Assembly (NCBI RefSeq): GCF_964355755.1
Contig: NC_092675.1
Location: 9,377,312 to 9,441,311 of the forward strand
Direction of reading: 5' to 3'
Length of the DNA: 64,000 nt
From: Antedon mediterranea
Taxonomy: Eukaryota > Echinodermata > Crinoidea > Comatulida > Antedonidae
The notes below the pieces were generated by a model. That model had not been told where the DNA came from. It searched no databases and worked only from the letters and a program-made list of their open reading frames with translations. The translations under genes were made by a program, and so were the position numbers. Shown here one piece after another: positions 49,866 to 60,683 of this stretch. Position 1 is the first letter of the stretch; the number at the start of each line of letters is the position of its first letter.

Positions 49866-50722
49866 GAGCTCAACAGTTAAGAATGCTAGAAGTAACTTAC
49901 TATAGTTACCCGAATAAAAGGTCCGGGCATTTAGTTATTCAGGGAAGGCGTTTATTTTGTTTGGGTGTAATAATGGTAACATGTATAATCAAATAAATAC
50001 ACCCCAGATAAAAAAAAAAATTAATATAATAAGAATAATAACTGGATTAAACCTCATTCTATCCTGTTGCAAGTACAATCATGTAATAAAAGGTATCACA
50101 GACAACTATAATAGACCAATTCATTGTCATTATTCCGTAACACTGTTGCATAATATTTTTTAATGTTACCGACAAAACTTATACATAATATGTATAAGTT
50201 TTGTCGGTGTATATTATACACGTCTGTTCCCAGTGTAGATAATAAAACAATATATGTTTCTGGAGATTTATTATCAATACCTCTAGAAACTTTGACATGT
50301 TTTAGGTACTGAATTCATTGACAATAAAAGCATCAGAAGTTATCATGATAAAATCATACTACAACACTGTACTACAGTACACAAGGGTGTTTTCAGGAAA
50401 GCTGGACATATTGTACAATAGTAATGAAGCTATGTATTGGCATTTAAAAATATGCAAAAGATTGTTGTCAAATTGTAGTCACAAACAAACAGATGATAGA
50501 ATGAAGATCCATTATGAGTGCAATTGTGTCAGGATAATGATATGTCATTGTTTTATATCATTATACTGGCACCTGGAAGAGAAGATCCATTTAATGTTAT
50601 CTATGACAGTGTCACTTTTATTCTAAAAGACAGAAACATTTCGTTAAAAAGCATAAAGAAGAAAACGAATCATGTAAAGTACCTTTTATCAGTTGAGAAA
50701 CGAATTATAATTATTAAAATTA
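49866..50722. other. Spacer between inverted arms
   Basis: No gene is supported. Contains the 41-bp palindrome listed separately. Confidence 0.4.
50168..50208. repeat. 41-bp perfect palindrome (20-bp arms)
   Basis: ACCGACAAAACTTATACATA, one A, then the exact complement. Arms are 20 of 20 matched. Confidence 0.95.
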
Positions 50723-50930
50723 GAGTATTTATTCGAATTAACACCCGCTTTGAATAAAAGCCTCTCTCAAATAAACGCCACCATTCCCTCTAATAGAACA
50801 CCATGTGGAATACGCCCGCCACATGCATTTACACAATAATTGTATCACAACACATTACATTAACTACCATAATCTACAATTTACCAAGCATTTTTTTCAC
50901 TTTTTGATATTAATTGTGCTGTATTTTTTT
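50723..50930. repeat. Inverted repeat, right arm
   Basis: Partner of 49677-49865. It abuts the right part of the larger foldback element. Confidence 0.8.
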
Positions 50931-52559
50931 TTACATCTAGGTGGTATTTATTTGATTATACATATTACCATATTATACCACAAATAAAGATGCCTCCCCT
51001 GCCCCTAAAAACCCCTTTGAACAATAAATGCCCGGGGAGTTTAATCGGATACACATGGCAAGTTACTTCTAGCATTCTGAAAAGAACTGTTGAGCTTGAC
51101 GTTTCTATCAAAATGTTCTTGGGGACAGCAATAACTAGTACTTGAAATTGAAACAATTTAAAGTATCAGTTATTGCATAACATTACTGTCTAAGGATAAG
51201 TTATGTAGAGATATGTTTTTTGTTTGAAACATTAGTAATAGTATTTCTGTTCATCTTTTAACCACATTTTTTATTACAATGAATGTAAATATGTATATTT
51301 CGAACAATTTGATACCAAATTTAAGTTTCTACGACCAGTACTTACAGAGATATGAAGATGCCATGATATAGGGGTCAAAGGTCAGAAATGGCATTTCTGA
51401 TAATTTTTGACTAAAATGTCCCATTACCGGTAGATTGAATATGAAAGCATGCCTTCTGAACATTTTGAGACTAAAATTGACTTGCTGCGACGAGTGGTTG
51501 CCGAGATACAAGTATCTATTTTTATTTGTTCATATAACTTTTGACCTTGACCCTTTGACCTTTTGTAACATTTTTTAAAATGTGCTACAAATAATAAATA
51601 TTTATTTCAAACAATTTAAGATCAAATTTAAGTGTCTACGATCAGTAGTTACGGAGATACATACATGCCCTGAGGTGTGGGTCAAAGGTCAGAAATGGCA
51701 TTTCCGGTCATTTTTGACTAAAATGTCCCATTAGACTGAATATAAATGTATACCTTCTAATCAATTTGAGACCAAAATTACTTCGCTGTGACCAGTGGTT
51801 GTTGAGATTTAAGGACATATTGGTGTTTGGTCTTATGACCTTTCACCCTGACCTTTTGACCTTTCGCCACATTTTCAAAATGTGTAACCAAGCCAAAAAT
51901 GATTGTTTGACCACCCTAAACCAATTTCTGAAGTCAAATTCTCTGGACCTTAAAGTGCATACGAAAGTTGATCTAGCTACTAGAGTAATAACCCTTTGGT
52001 CTATTGACAAGATATTGGTATCAAAAAATACTCGGAATATATATATTTATATTTGTTGTAATAGAACATTTTTACTAAATGCAACCGGAAATGCTTTTTT
52101 TCTCTACTATTGACCCTTGACCTTGACTCGTACTGTATCTTAAAAATGGCTGGTCATAGAAATTTAAAAATGGTCTCAAATTGCTCAGACCTTATATATT
52201 TATATTTATTGTAATGCAATATTTTGTTAAAAAATGTCCGGAAGCAAAGTTATTAACCTTTGACATAGAGAATAGCTTACAAGGATTTTTATTCCGTAGC
52301 CTCTGGTCATATCTTCATAACCCTTTGGTCTATTGACAAGATATTGGTATCAAAATACTCGGAATAAATATATTTATATTCGTTGTAATAGACCTTTTTG
52401 ACTAAATGTAACCGGAAATGCCTTTTTTTTACTAGTGACCCTTGACCTTGACTCGCACTGTATCTAAAAAACGGCTGGTCATGGAAATTTAAAAATGGTA
52501 TCAAATTGCTCAGACAATACATATTTATATTTATTGTAATGCAAAGTCTGGTTGTTGTG

Positions 52560-53330
52560 GACTACCTGAAATGAAAATGAAACTAAAAACATTTAGTAGC
52601 TTGAAGGAGATAAAATCATAAGATGCTGTAAACATCAAAAACCTCTTGGTCACTTCTAACAATCTCACTCCTTAAATTGGTCCGTTGGCTTGGCGATATG
52701 ACTCACAAAATGGCAGTCAATGTTAGCATTGAAAGATTGCTTCTCATATCTCGAAACATCTAAGAAGAAAAACCAAGGAACGTCTAACCACGTAATAATG
52801 TATGGCCGGCAGCAGTTCAATGTATGAGAAACCTCCATTATATGAAAATGTTTCAAGAACAAGCATTAAAGGTACAAAAGTTGAAGAATCAACCACTCTC
52901 ACTCCTTGACTGTCTTAATGGCAACAAGGATGCTGACACAATAAATGCATAGTACTGATGTAATTAAAGATGTTTTAATCCAATTTTGGAGCTCCAGTTT
53001 CTTGGAGCTCCAAAATGTAAAAAGTATAGCAATTAACATTTCAGGAAAAGTGCAGGAAGAATCAATTTGGCTACGTCATTTTAGTGAAGTAGATGAATGA
53101 ATGAATTTCTGCTGTAATTTTTACTATTGTCCAAAGTTGTTTACATAGATAAATGTGCTTACACTATAAAGTATATACTATTTATAAAATATATAAAAAC
53201 TAAATATGTGATTAGAAATTAAATATTCGAATGATGATAATATGTATAAACTCATTTTTTTAATCCTTACCACAAACAATTGACCATACATGCTCAAATA
53301 GATAAATGCTTATATACATAAAGTTCATGT
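52560..53330 (+). other. Core of the foldback element, possibly decayed coding DNA
   Basis: Less AT-rich than its surroundings. Several short frames look protein-like but are broken, for example MRNLHYMKMFQEQALKVQKL in the frame ending at a TAG near 52950, and KWQSMLALKDCFSYLETSKK in another frame just upstream. This pattern would fit a frameshifted remnant of a gene or transposase; no domain is recognised. A hairpin with 14-bp arms lies at 52983-53016. Confidence 0.25.
52983..53016. repeat. Hairpin, 14-bp perfect arms
   Basis: ATTTTGGAGCTCCA, a 6-base loop, then TGGAGCTCCAAAAT. It sits near the middle of the foldback core. Confidence 0.85.
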
Positions 53331-54139
53331 TTATTAGGTCAAAGGTCAATAACTTTACTTCCAGTCATTTTCTAACAAAATGTTCCATTAAAATAAATAT
53401 AAATATGTATGGTCTGAGAAATTTGAGACCATTTTTAAATTTCTATAATCAGCCGTTTTTTAGATACAGTTCGAGTCAATGTCAAGGGTCAATAGTGCAG
53501 AAAAATAGCATTTCCGGTTACATTTAGTAAAAATGTTCTATTACAACAAATATAAATATATTTATTCCGAGTATTTTGATACCAATATCTTGTCAATAGA
53601 CCAAAGGGTTATGGAGATATGACCATAGACTACTGAATAAAAATTCTTGTAAGCTATTCTCTATGTCAAAGGTCAAAATGTCAAACTTTGCTTTCGGACA
53701 TTTTTAAACAAAATATTGCATTACAATAAATATAAATATATAAGGTCTGAGCAATTTGAGACCATTTTAAAATTTCTATGACCAGCCGTTTTTAAGATAC
53801 AGTACGAGTCAAGGTCAAGGGTCAATAGTACAGAAAATAGCATTTCCGGTTGCATTTAGTTAAAATTTTCTATTACAACGAATATAAAATATATATATAT
53901 TCCGAGTATTTTGATGCCAATATCTTGTCAATAGAACAAAGGGTTATGGAGATATGGTCATTTGGTCGCCATTTTGAATTTGGGGCTGTTAACCATGGTT
54001 ACGGGATCGTGAAAATTTGTTACCTAACATTTTTGGTATCCTAGCACCATAATAAAGTGAAATCAAGTAAAATCTCACTTTGGGCATTAAAATCCTACGG
54101 AAATACACAATGACCCTGACTACTAGGCTTATATAGTTT

Positions 54140-55040
54140 TTAGCTGGAAATCAACAGTAACGTACGAACACCGTACGCTAGATATAGGCCTAGTCTGATG
54201 TTGTCTAGTTGCTGCATTAATTGTCTTTCTATTTTTGCCAGAATCTGGAATACAAATTGGGGGAAACTCTGTATTTTTTATGAAAAAGTTACGATTCTTC
54301 CATTTATTTTGGCCCTCACGATTGATCGAAAGTAGGTGATTCACAGAAGAAAAACTAAAATATCAATCCGCATGCAATACATGTTAAAATTATTAGAATC
54401 AACTTATTTTTCATATTTTTAACAGTTCAAAGAAAAAGGACCATAATAAATAGTATTTATTTTTACATTACATGTAGTTTGTGAGCTTAAATTAGATCTA
54501 AAAAACGTAGGGAAAGGGACTTTAAATAAACAAAAAATATATTAAATAGCAACATAATCCAAAACATACTATGACAGATGTAAACAGGTAATATACAGTC
54601 TGAACAATTATTTGTTAATTTAGTAATTTTTACTAAACAGACTCGGAAAAGACAAGTTCAAAAGGTTATGGCTAATAAATATATTAAGTTATACTTGACA
54701 ATTGTTTAAAACTACTTTGTCAATCAAAAATTAAAAAAGATTAGATTTTCAACCAGTAAGGTGTAAAACTAATAAGCTAGTGAAAATTAATTTGATGATC
54801 TGGTTGGAAATAGGTGACAAAAGATGAAAGTACACAGACATGGGTAAATTGATGATTCAGATTCATGTATTAAAACCTTATAAGAATATAATCTACATTT
54901 CACTTTGGCAGAAAAATCTGAAGACTATAATATTAACGGTTAGCCTTAGGCCTATCTCAATTATTCAATTTCACCTTCATTTTATGAATAGAACACCTCC
55001 ACAAAACACACTTTTATGACTCAATTAGTGATAGATTGGA
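54140..55040. other. AT-rich non-coding stretch
   Basis: I see nothing that I can support. Confidence 0.45.
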
Positions 55041-55044
55041 AGAG

Positions 55045-56670
55045 TTTTCTATCCCAGCTGGACTCTTGCAACAGGTATTGGCAATTGGCAGTGTAATGTC
55101 GTTCTCTATCCACAGCTGCACTAGTCTTATGTAGTGGCAGGTATTAAAAGGGTGAGGTTATTCTCTATCCCCATTTGCACTCTTATGTAGTGACAGGTAT
55201 TGGAAGGGTGAGGTTGTTCTCTATCCCCAGCTGCACTTTTATGTAGTGACGGGTATTGGAAAGGTGAGGTTGTTCTCTGTCCCCAGGTGCACTCTTATGT
55301 AGTGCCAGGTATTGGAAAGGTGAGGTTGTTCACTATCGCCAGCTGGACTCTTATGTAGTGACAGGTATTGGAATGGTGAGGTTGTTCACTATCCCCAGGT
55401 GCACTCTTATGTAGTGCCAGGTATTGGAATGGTGAGGTTGTTCACTATCGCCAGGTGGACTCTTATGTACTGCCAGGTATTGGAAAGGTGAGGTTGTTCT
55501 CTATCCCCAGGTGCACTCTTATGTAGTGCCAGGTATTGGAAAGGTGAGGTTGTTCTCTATCCCAAGGTGCACTCTTATGTAGTGCCAGGTATTGGAATGG
55601 TGAGGTTGTTCACTATCCCCAGGTGCACTCTTATGTAGTGCCAGGTATTGGAAAGGTGAGGTTGTTCTCTATCCCCAGGTGCACTCTTGTGTAGTGCCAG
55701 GTATTGGAAAGGAGAGGTTGTTCTCTATCCCCAGCTGGACTCTTTTGTAGTGACAGGTATTGGAAAGTTCAGGTTGTTCTCTTTCCCCAGTTGCACTATA
55801 GTCTTATGTAGTGACAGGTATTGGAAGGATGAGGTTGTTCACTATCCCCAGCTGCACGCTTATGTAGTGACAGGTATTGGAAGGATGAGGTTGTTCACTA
55901 TCCCCAGCTGCACGCTTATGTAGTGACAGGTATTGGAAGGATGAGGTTGTTCACTATCCCCAGCTGCACGCTTATGTAGTGACAGGTATTGGAAGGGTGA
56001 GGTTGTTCTCTATCCCCAGCTGGATAGTGACAGGAATTGGAAAGTTCAGGTTGTTCTCTGTCCCCAGCTGCTCTCTTATGTAGTGACAGGTATTGGAAAG
56101 GTGAGGTTGTTCTCTTTCCCCAGTTGCACTCTTATGTAGTGACAGGTATTGGAAAGGTGAGGTTGTTCTCTATCCCCAGCTGCACTTTTATGTAGTGACG
56201 GGTATTGGAAAGGTGAGGTTGTTCACTATCCCCATCTGCACTCTTATGTAGTGCCAGGTATTGGAAAGGTGAGGTTGTTCTCTTTCCCCAGTTGCACTAC
56301 TCTTATGTAGTGACAGGTATTGGAAAGGTGAGGTTATTCTCTATCACCAACTGGACTCTTATGTAGTGACATGTATTGGAAAGGTGAGGTTGTTCTCTAT
56401 CCCCAGGTGCACTCTTATGTAGTGACAGGTAATGGAAAGGTGAGGTTGTTCTCTATCCCCAGCTGGACTTTTATGTAGTGACAGGTATTGAAAAGGTGAG
56501 GTTGTTCTCTATCCCCCAGCTGCACTCTTATGTAGTGACAGGTATTGGAAAGGTGAGTTTGTTCTCTATCCCCAGCTGCACTCTTATGTAGTGACAGGTA
56601 TTGGAAAGGTGAGTTTGTTCTCTATCCCCAGCTATACTAGTGACGTATTGGAAAGGTGAGGTTCTTCTCA
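55045..56670 (+). repeat. 56-bp minisatellite, about 28 copies, with splice-site-like motifs
   Basis: The unit is TCTTATGTAGTGACAGGTAT, then TGGAAAGGTGAGGTTGTTCT, then CTATCCCCAGCTGCAC; period 56. Variation includes GTGCCAGG for GTGACAGG, CTGGAC or GTGCAC for CTGCAC, and TTCACTATC for TTCTCTATC. Edge units are degenerate. Each unit contains AAAGGTGAGG and TTCTCTATCCCCAG, which resemble a 5' and a 3' splice site about 26 bases apart. No long reading frame runs through it. Confidence 0.95.
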
Positions 56671-57471
56671 AAGGTATTAAGTTTCTACTGTATTTCTCTA
56701 GCTACAATCTGTTTGTAGTGACAATTATTAGAATGGTTAGACTGTTGTTCTCTCAGCTGTACTCTTTTATAGATTGAAGAATGACATTGGTCTCCATAAC
56801 ACAGACCTACTATAGCTATAGAATGAGTTGTTCTCCTCAGTATAGAAGAGGTATAGTATTTCTAGTCAAAGATGTACTGTATTTCCCCCTGAAAAAATAA
56901 TTCTTAACAACATTTTTGTTGAATATGCCATTTTAATGTAACATAATAGTTATCCACTTTGACCAAAAATTGGATTGAAAAAAAATTAAATAATTTATTT
57001 TGTCATTTTATAAGTGAAAACATTATTTTTTTTCTAATTTTTTTTTTCTACGGAAGTGAATAACTAAATAAAAAATACAGAATAACATAATTCAAAGTCT
57101 GATTTAATTAATCTTCATTTTTTATGTTTTTGGAGGACAATACATCTTAGTATAATATGGTTATATTATTTTGAGCGGAAAGAATTATATAACTAAATAC
57201 TTAATCATGACAAGAACCAAGGTCTACTGGTCTTCCGGGGTGCAAATTCTTGAGAATTGCTGCTCTATGCAGGAAGCATGACTGGATTTACAAAGAAACA
57301 TTAATGATTGAGTATTTCAAGGAAACAAAACACATCAAATTAAGTTTGAAATAATATTGTATGAATTTTTTTAACTTGTCAGTACTAAATAGAAACACAT
57401 AAAATGTTCTACCTAATTCTGCTATTATTCTCCACAACAATATTTGCTCAGTATCATAAGACAATTCTGTA
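56671..57471. other. AT-rich non-coding stretch
   Basis: I see no gene or repeat that I can support. Confidence 0.45.
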
Positions 57472-57479
57472 ATACAGCA

Positions 57480-59075
57480 CAGGGGTGGCGCCAGGATCTT
57501 CCCGACGCGGGGGCTACATTCCCCGACGAGGGGGCTATGCGAGCGAAGCGAGCATCACTAGTGTGGGGGCCAGGGGGCCGCCAAGGGCTCCCGGTGGGGG
57601 TCCAGGGGGCGAAGCCCCCGGAAGCAACGCGTTCTAGCGTCATTTGAGGTCATTTTAATCAGATTTAGGGTAGCCATTTTTTCCATTTTTTATAATGCAT
57701 AAATAAAATACTGTGTGCAAAAAAACGATGCGCGATGACTGTTTCAATCCATATTTTTCAATTTAAAAAATAAAAGTTCGAAGAAAATTTTGAAAAATAG
57801 AGTTGGAGGTCCCGGAAATTGGACTTATTATACTTCAAAACATGAAACAAAATATATAAGTCCCTATCATGGTTGTGACTGAGCTAAGAAATTTTTGAAA
57901 AATAGAGATGTTAGGTCCCGGAAAATGCACTTCTTGTACTTCGAAATATGACCAGCTTTATTATTGGGGCTGAGCTAAGAAACTGTTTAAAACTAGAGCT
58001 GCAGGTCTTCAAAAAATTGCATTTTATACTTTGGAAACATCAGGCCTAGAGGCTTAAAAAAGCAAGCGTAGACCTTTTTCAGTCGGGGAAATAAATTTAT
58101 TCCTCCCAAGTGTATGCGTGCGTACCACCATCTGGACTTCCGAGTGGTGAGAAATTCATGACATACATGACATTGAAAATGTAATAACTTAGCTATAATA
58201 AGATGTTGGCTAAGCGAAAATGGCATGTTTTTTTGTTTAGTAATGGATGAAAAATTTATTTTAGGTGCCCCACGGTAGAGAAGGTTACTTGTAAATTAAA
58301 AAATTGGTGAACATACGAACAATTAACATAATTCGTTTTTTCTGTAGTGTAGCGTACGTCGACGCAGTACACGACGTAACCGTCAGTAAACTTCGCCTGG
58401 AAAATAACTACAGTACACATTTTTGGTCCCTGGATGGAACATGATATCACGCGTCTCGACCCAACGTTGAACGATTCGTACAAAGGGATACCGCCAGACA
58501 AGTGCAAACCTAGCTATTGTTTAGTAGTAAGTTAGATCGCTGGCAATAATGGATGCATATAAAGTGCATAATATCACTCTGACGTACTCTCACAGTCAAT
58601 GAAACGTCACGGTTTTCTAGGCGCTGAAGCTAGCTACGAAGTGAACGCGAACGCTTTTTACTGTATATTATATTCCCCGACAAAAAGTACCCGTGTTCCC
58701 TTCGGTAACCGTCGGTAAACTTCGCCTGGAAAATAACTACATTACACATTTCGGTCCCTGGATGGAACTTGATATCACGCGTCTCGACCCAACGTTGAAC
58801 GATTCGTACAAAGGGATACCGCCAGACAAGTGCGAACTAACTATTGTTTAGTAGTAAGTTAAATCGCTGGCAATAATGAATGCATATAAAGTGCATAATA
58901 TCACTCTGACGTACTCTCACGGTCAATGAAACGTCGCGGTTTTCTAGGCGCTGAAGCTAGCTACGAAGTGAATGCGAACGCTTTTTACTGTATATTATAT
59001 TCCCCGACAAAAAGTACCCGTGTTCCCCGACGAGGGGGCTAGAGCCCCTTAGCCCCCCCGCTGGTGCCACCACTG
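57480..59075. mobile_element. hAT-like non-autonomous element (1596 bp)
   Basis: The ends CAGGGGTGGCGCCAG and CTGGTGCCACCACTG are inverted, and the exact 8-bp duplication ATACAGCA flanks the element (57472-57479 and 59076-59083). CAG termini with an 8-bp duplication are hallmarks of hAT. CCCCGACGAGGGGGCTA occurs near both ends. The interior contains a tandem duplication of about 327 bp (roughly 58375-58700 and 58702-59025). There is no transposase. Confidence 0.88.
58375..59025 (+). repeat. Internal tandem duplication, about 327-bp unit
   Basis: Shared landmarks include GTAAACTTCGCCTGGAAAAT, GCGTCTCGACCCAACGTTGA and TATTCCCCGACAAAAAGTAC, each repeated 326-328 bases apart, with a few substitutions and a small indel between copies. 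Confidence 0.85.
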
Positions 59076-59212
59076 ATACAGCATCTCATGTTTATCACAT
59101 GTGGTGCCTGTATCATGTAAGGTTTTGTTAAGATATATTGGTCTATTACCAGACAATACATAAAACACATGAGACGCTGTAGTGTAATATTGAATTTATA
59201 TTTATAATCCAT

Positions 59213-60675
59213 CCCGGGGGGGTCACTTGTATATAAACCAAACGGGGCGGGGGGGGGGGGGCGGGTGCAGCAGCCACTGCAAGACATGAGGCACTTGCGC
59301 TACCTGTTTTACTGAAAAATACTACGGACTTGAACTACCATTTATTTATTACCAAAATCCAGTGTTCTCTAAAAAGACGGCAGAAACAAGGCCACGCCAG
59401 AGAGGGCGCAATATTTGTACTGGTTCCAGAGCCATATATATAAAGAGTTACGACATTGAAAATTAGAAGCCATTTTTGTGTCAAAGAATACGCACGCTGA
59501 GGGCGCGCGCGTCTCTTTTGTATAGCGTTTTCCTGTAGTTCCATGCATTATTTTTAGATTTTGTTGTCAATGAAATAACGCTTAGATTCCGTTTTTATTT
59601 TAGTAAATAAAGTTATTAATGGTATTAATTTGGTAACATATATATTGTGTCTATAATAACAAAAGAATAAATGCTAGGGCCTACATGCAAGTCAGGATAC
59701 ATCAAAGCATGAACCAATACAAAAAACACACAAATTCACCCCTCTTTTTATACAGTATATGGCTCTCTGTGTGTTTTTGACACAAACTTTCAGAGACTCG
59801 TTCATCATTTCATTTGTAATAATTTGCCTTTATTATTTTAATATTGTTCATACCTATTCAATATATTAACAAATATATCCACGACACTTTATTATTTTAT
59901 TTAGTCATCAAAGAATGCATTATGAATTGAAAATTACATAATTGTTATTAATGGGACGTAGTTATGGGATGTTTTGTTCCAAAATCAATCAATCGAACGT
60001 TATAATGTACTAGCGTACGCGCGCGCAATATTCTTTGGCGCAAGTGGTTCTGTACGCTGTGCACGTCGATATTCCACCATAAAATGTGCAATTACATTTT
60101 TTTTAATATAAGAAAAAGTTTTAAGTAATTTCTTGCTCCTATACTTTACATGCATTAACGGAGACAAGTTTGACACAAATTGATCTGCATATCACGTGAC
60201 TTAAATCCAATGTCGTAACTCTTTATATATATGGCTCTGACTGGTTCCCACAGCATGATCTGCGCATGGCCAAAGAGACCGTTCATGGAAAAATCACGAA
60301 CGTGTTTTGAAAGTTTATCGCGCATCGGCCGAAGGGTGCATACAGTTGAATGATTTTGTCCAAGGGTGGATGTTTCGTGTTCTTCTGCTGATGCGAAAAC
60401 TCTAGGCCTATTCAAAGGTATTTAGCGATAGGCCCCACGATGGGCTTATAGCATCCAGTATGCTAAAATACCTGCAAAATTTGGCAATAAATCGTGACAT
60501 TTTGACACGGGTGGGCAGGCTATGGACTTAAACTACTAATTTCACCCTGTCATTTCCCACACTTGTGCTACCAACTCTTCATATTTTCCCACACTTGTGC
60601 TACCAGGCCCTCGAAAATATACCCGTAAATGCGGCACCTCCCCGTATGGAAATATTTAAGAGTGACCCCCCCGGG
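59213..60675 (-). mobile_element. hAT-like non-autonomous element, copy B, split by an insertion
   Basis: Inverted relative to copy A (40976-41616), same CCCGGGGGGG termini, with its own 8-bp duplication TAATCCAT (59205-59212 and 60676-60683). Removing the 813-bp insertion plus one 8-bp duplication leaves about 642 bp, matching the length of copy A. Confidence 0.88.
59427..60239. mobile_element. 813-bp hAT-like element nested in copy B
   Basis: The ends CAGAGCCATATATATAAAGA are inverted and match for about 32 bases. The 8-bp duplication ACTGGTTC lies at 59419-59426 and 60240-60247; copy A shows the empty target. No coding capacity. The interior is rich in CpG near both ends. Confidence 0.9.
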
Positions 60676-60683
60676 TAATCCAT

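Larger units (their letters stand above)
50932..54137. repeat. Right part of a large foldback element rich in AGGTCA motifs
   Basis: 50932-52000 is the inverted complement of 43150-44206. 53950-54130 is the inverted complement of 42954-43146. Within this part, 52000-52550 and 53340-53950 are themselves inverted copies around a unique core at 52560-53330. DR1-type motifs lie at 51372-51384, 51679-51691, 53336-53348 and (imperfect) 53663-53675, with a DR2 at 51849-51862. The frame 51766-52113 is the twin of 43119-43373 and is an artefact of the repeat. Confidence 0.8.
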
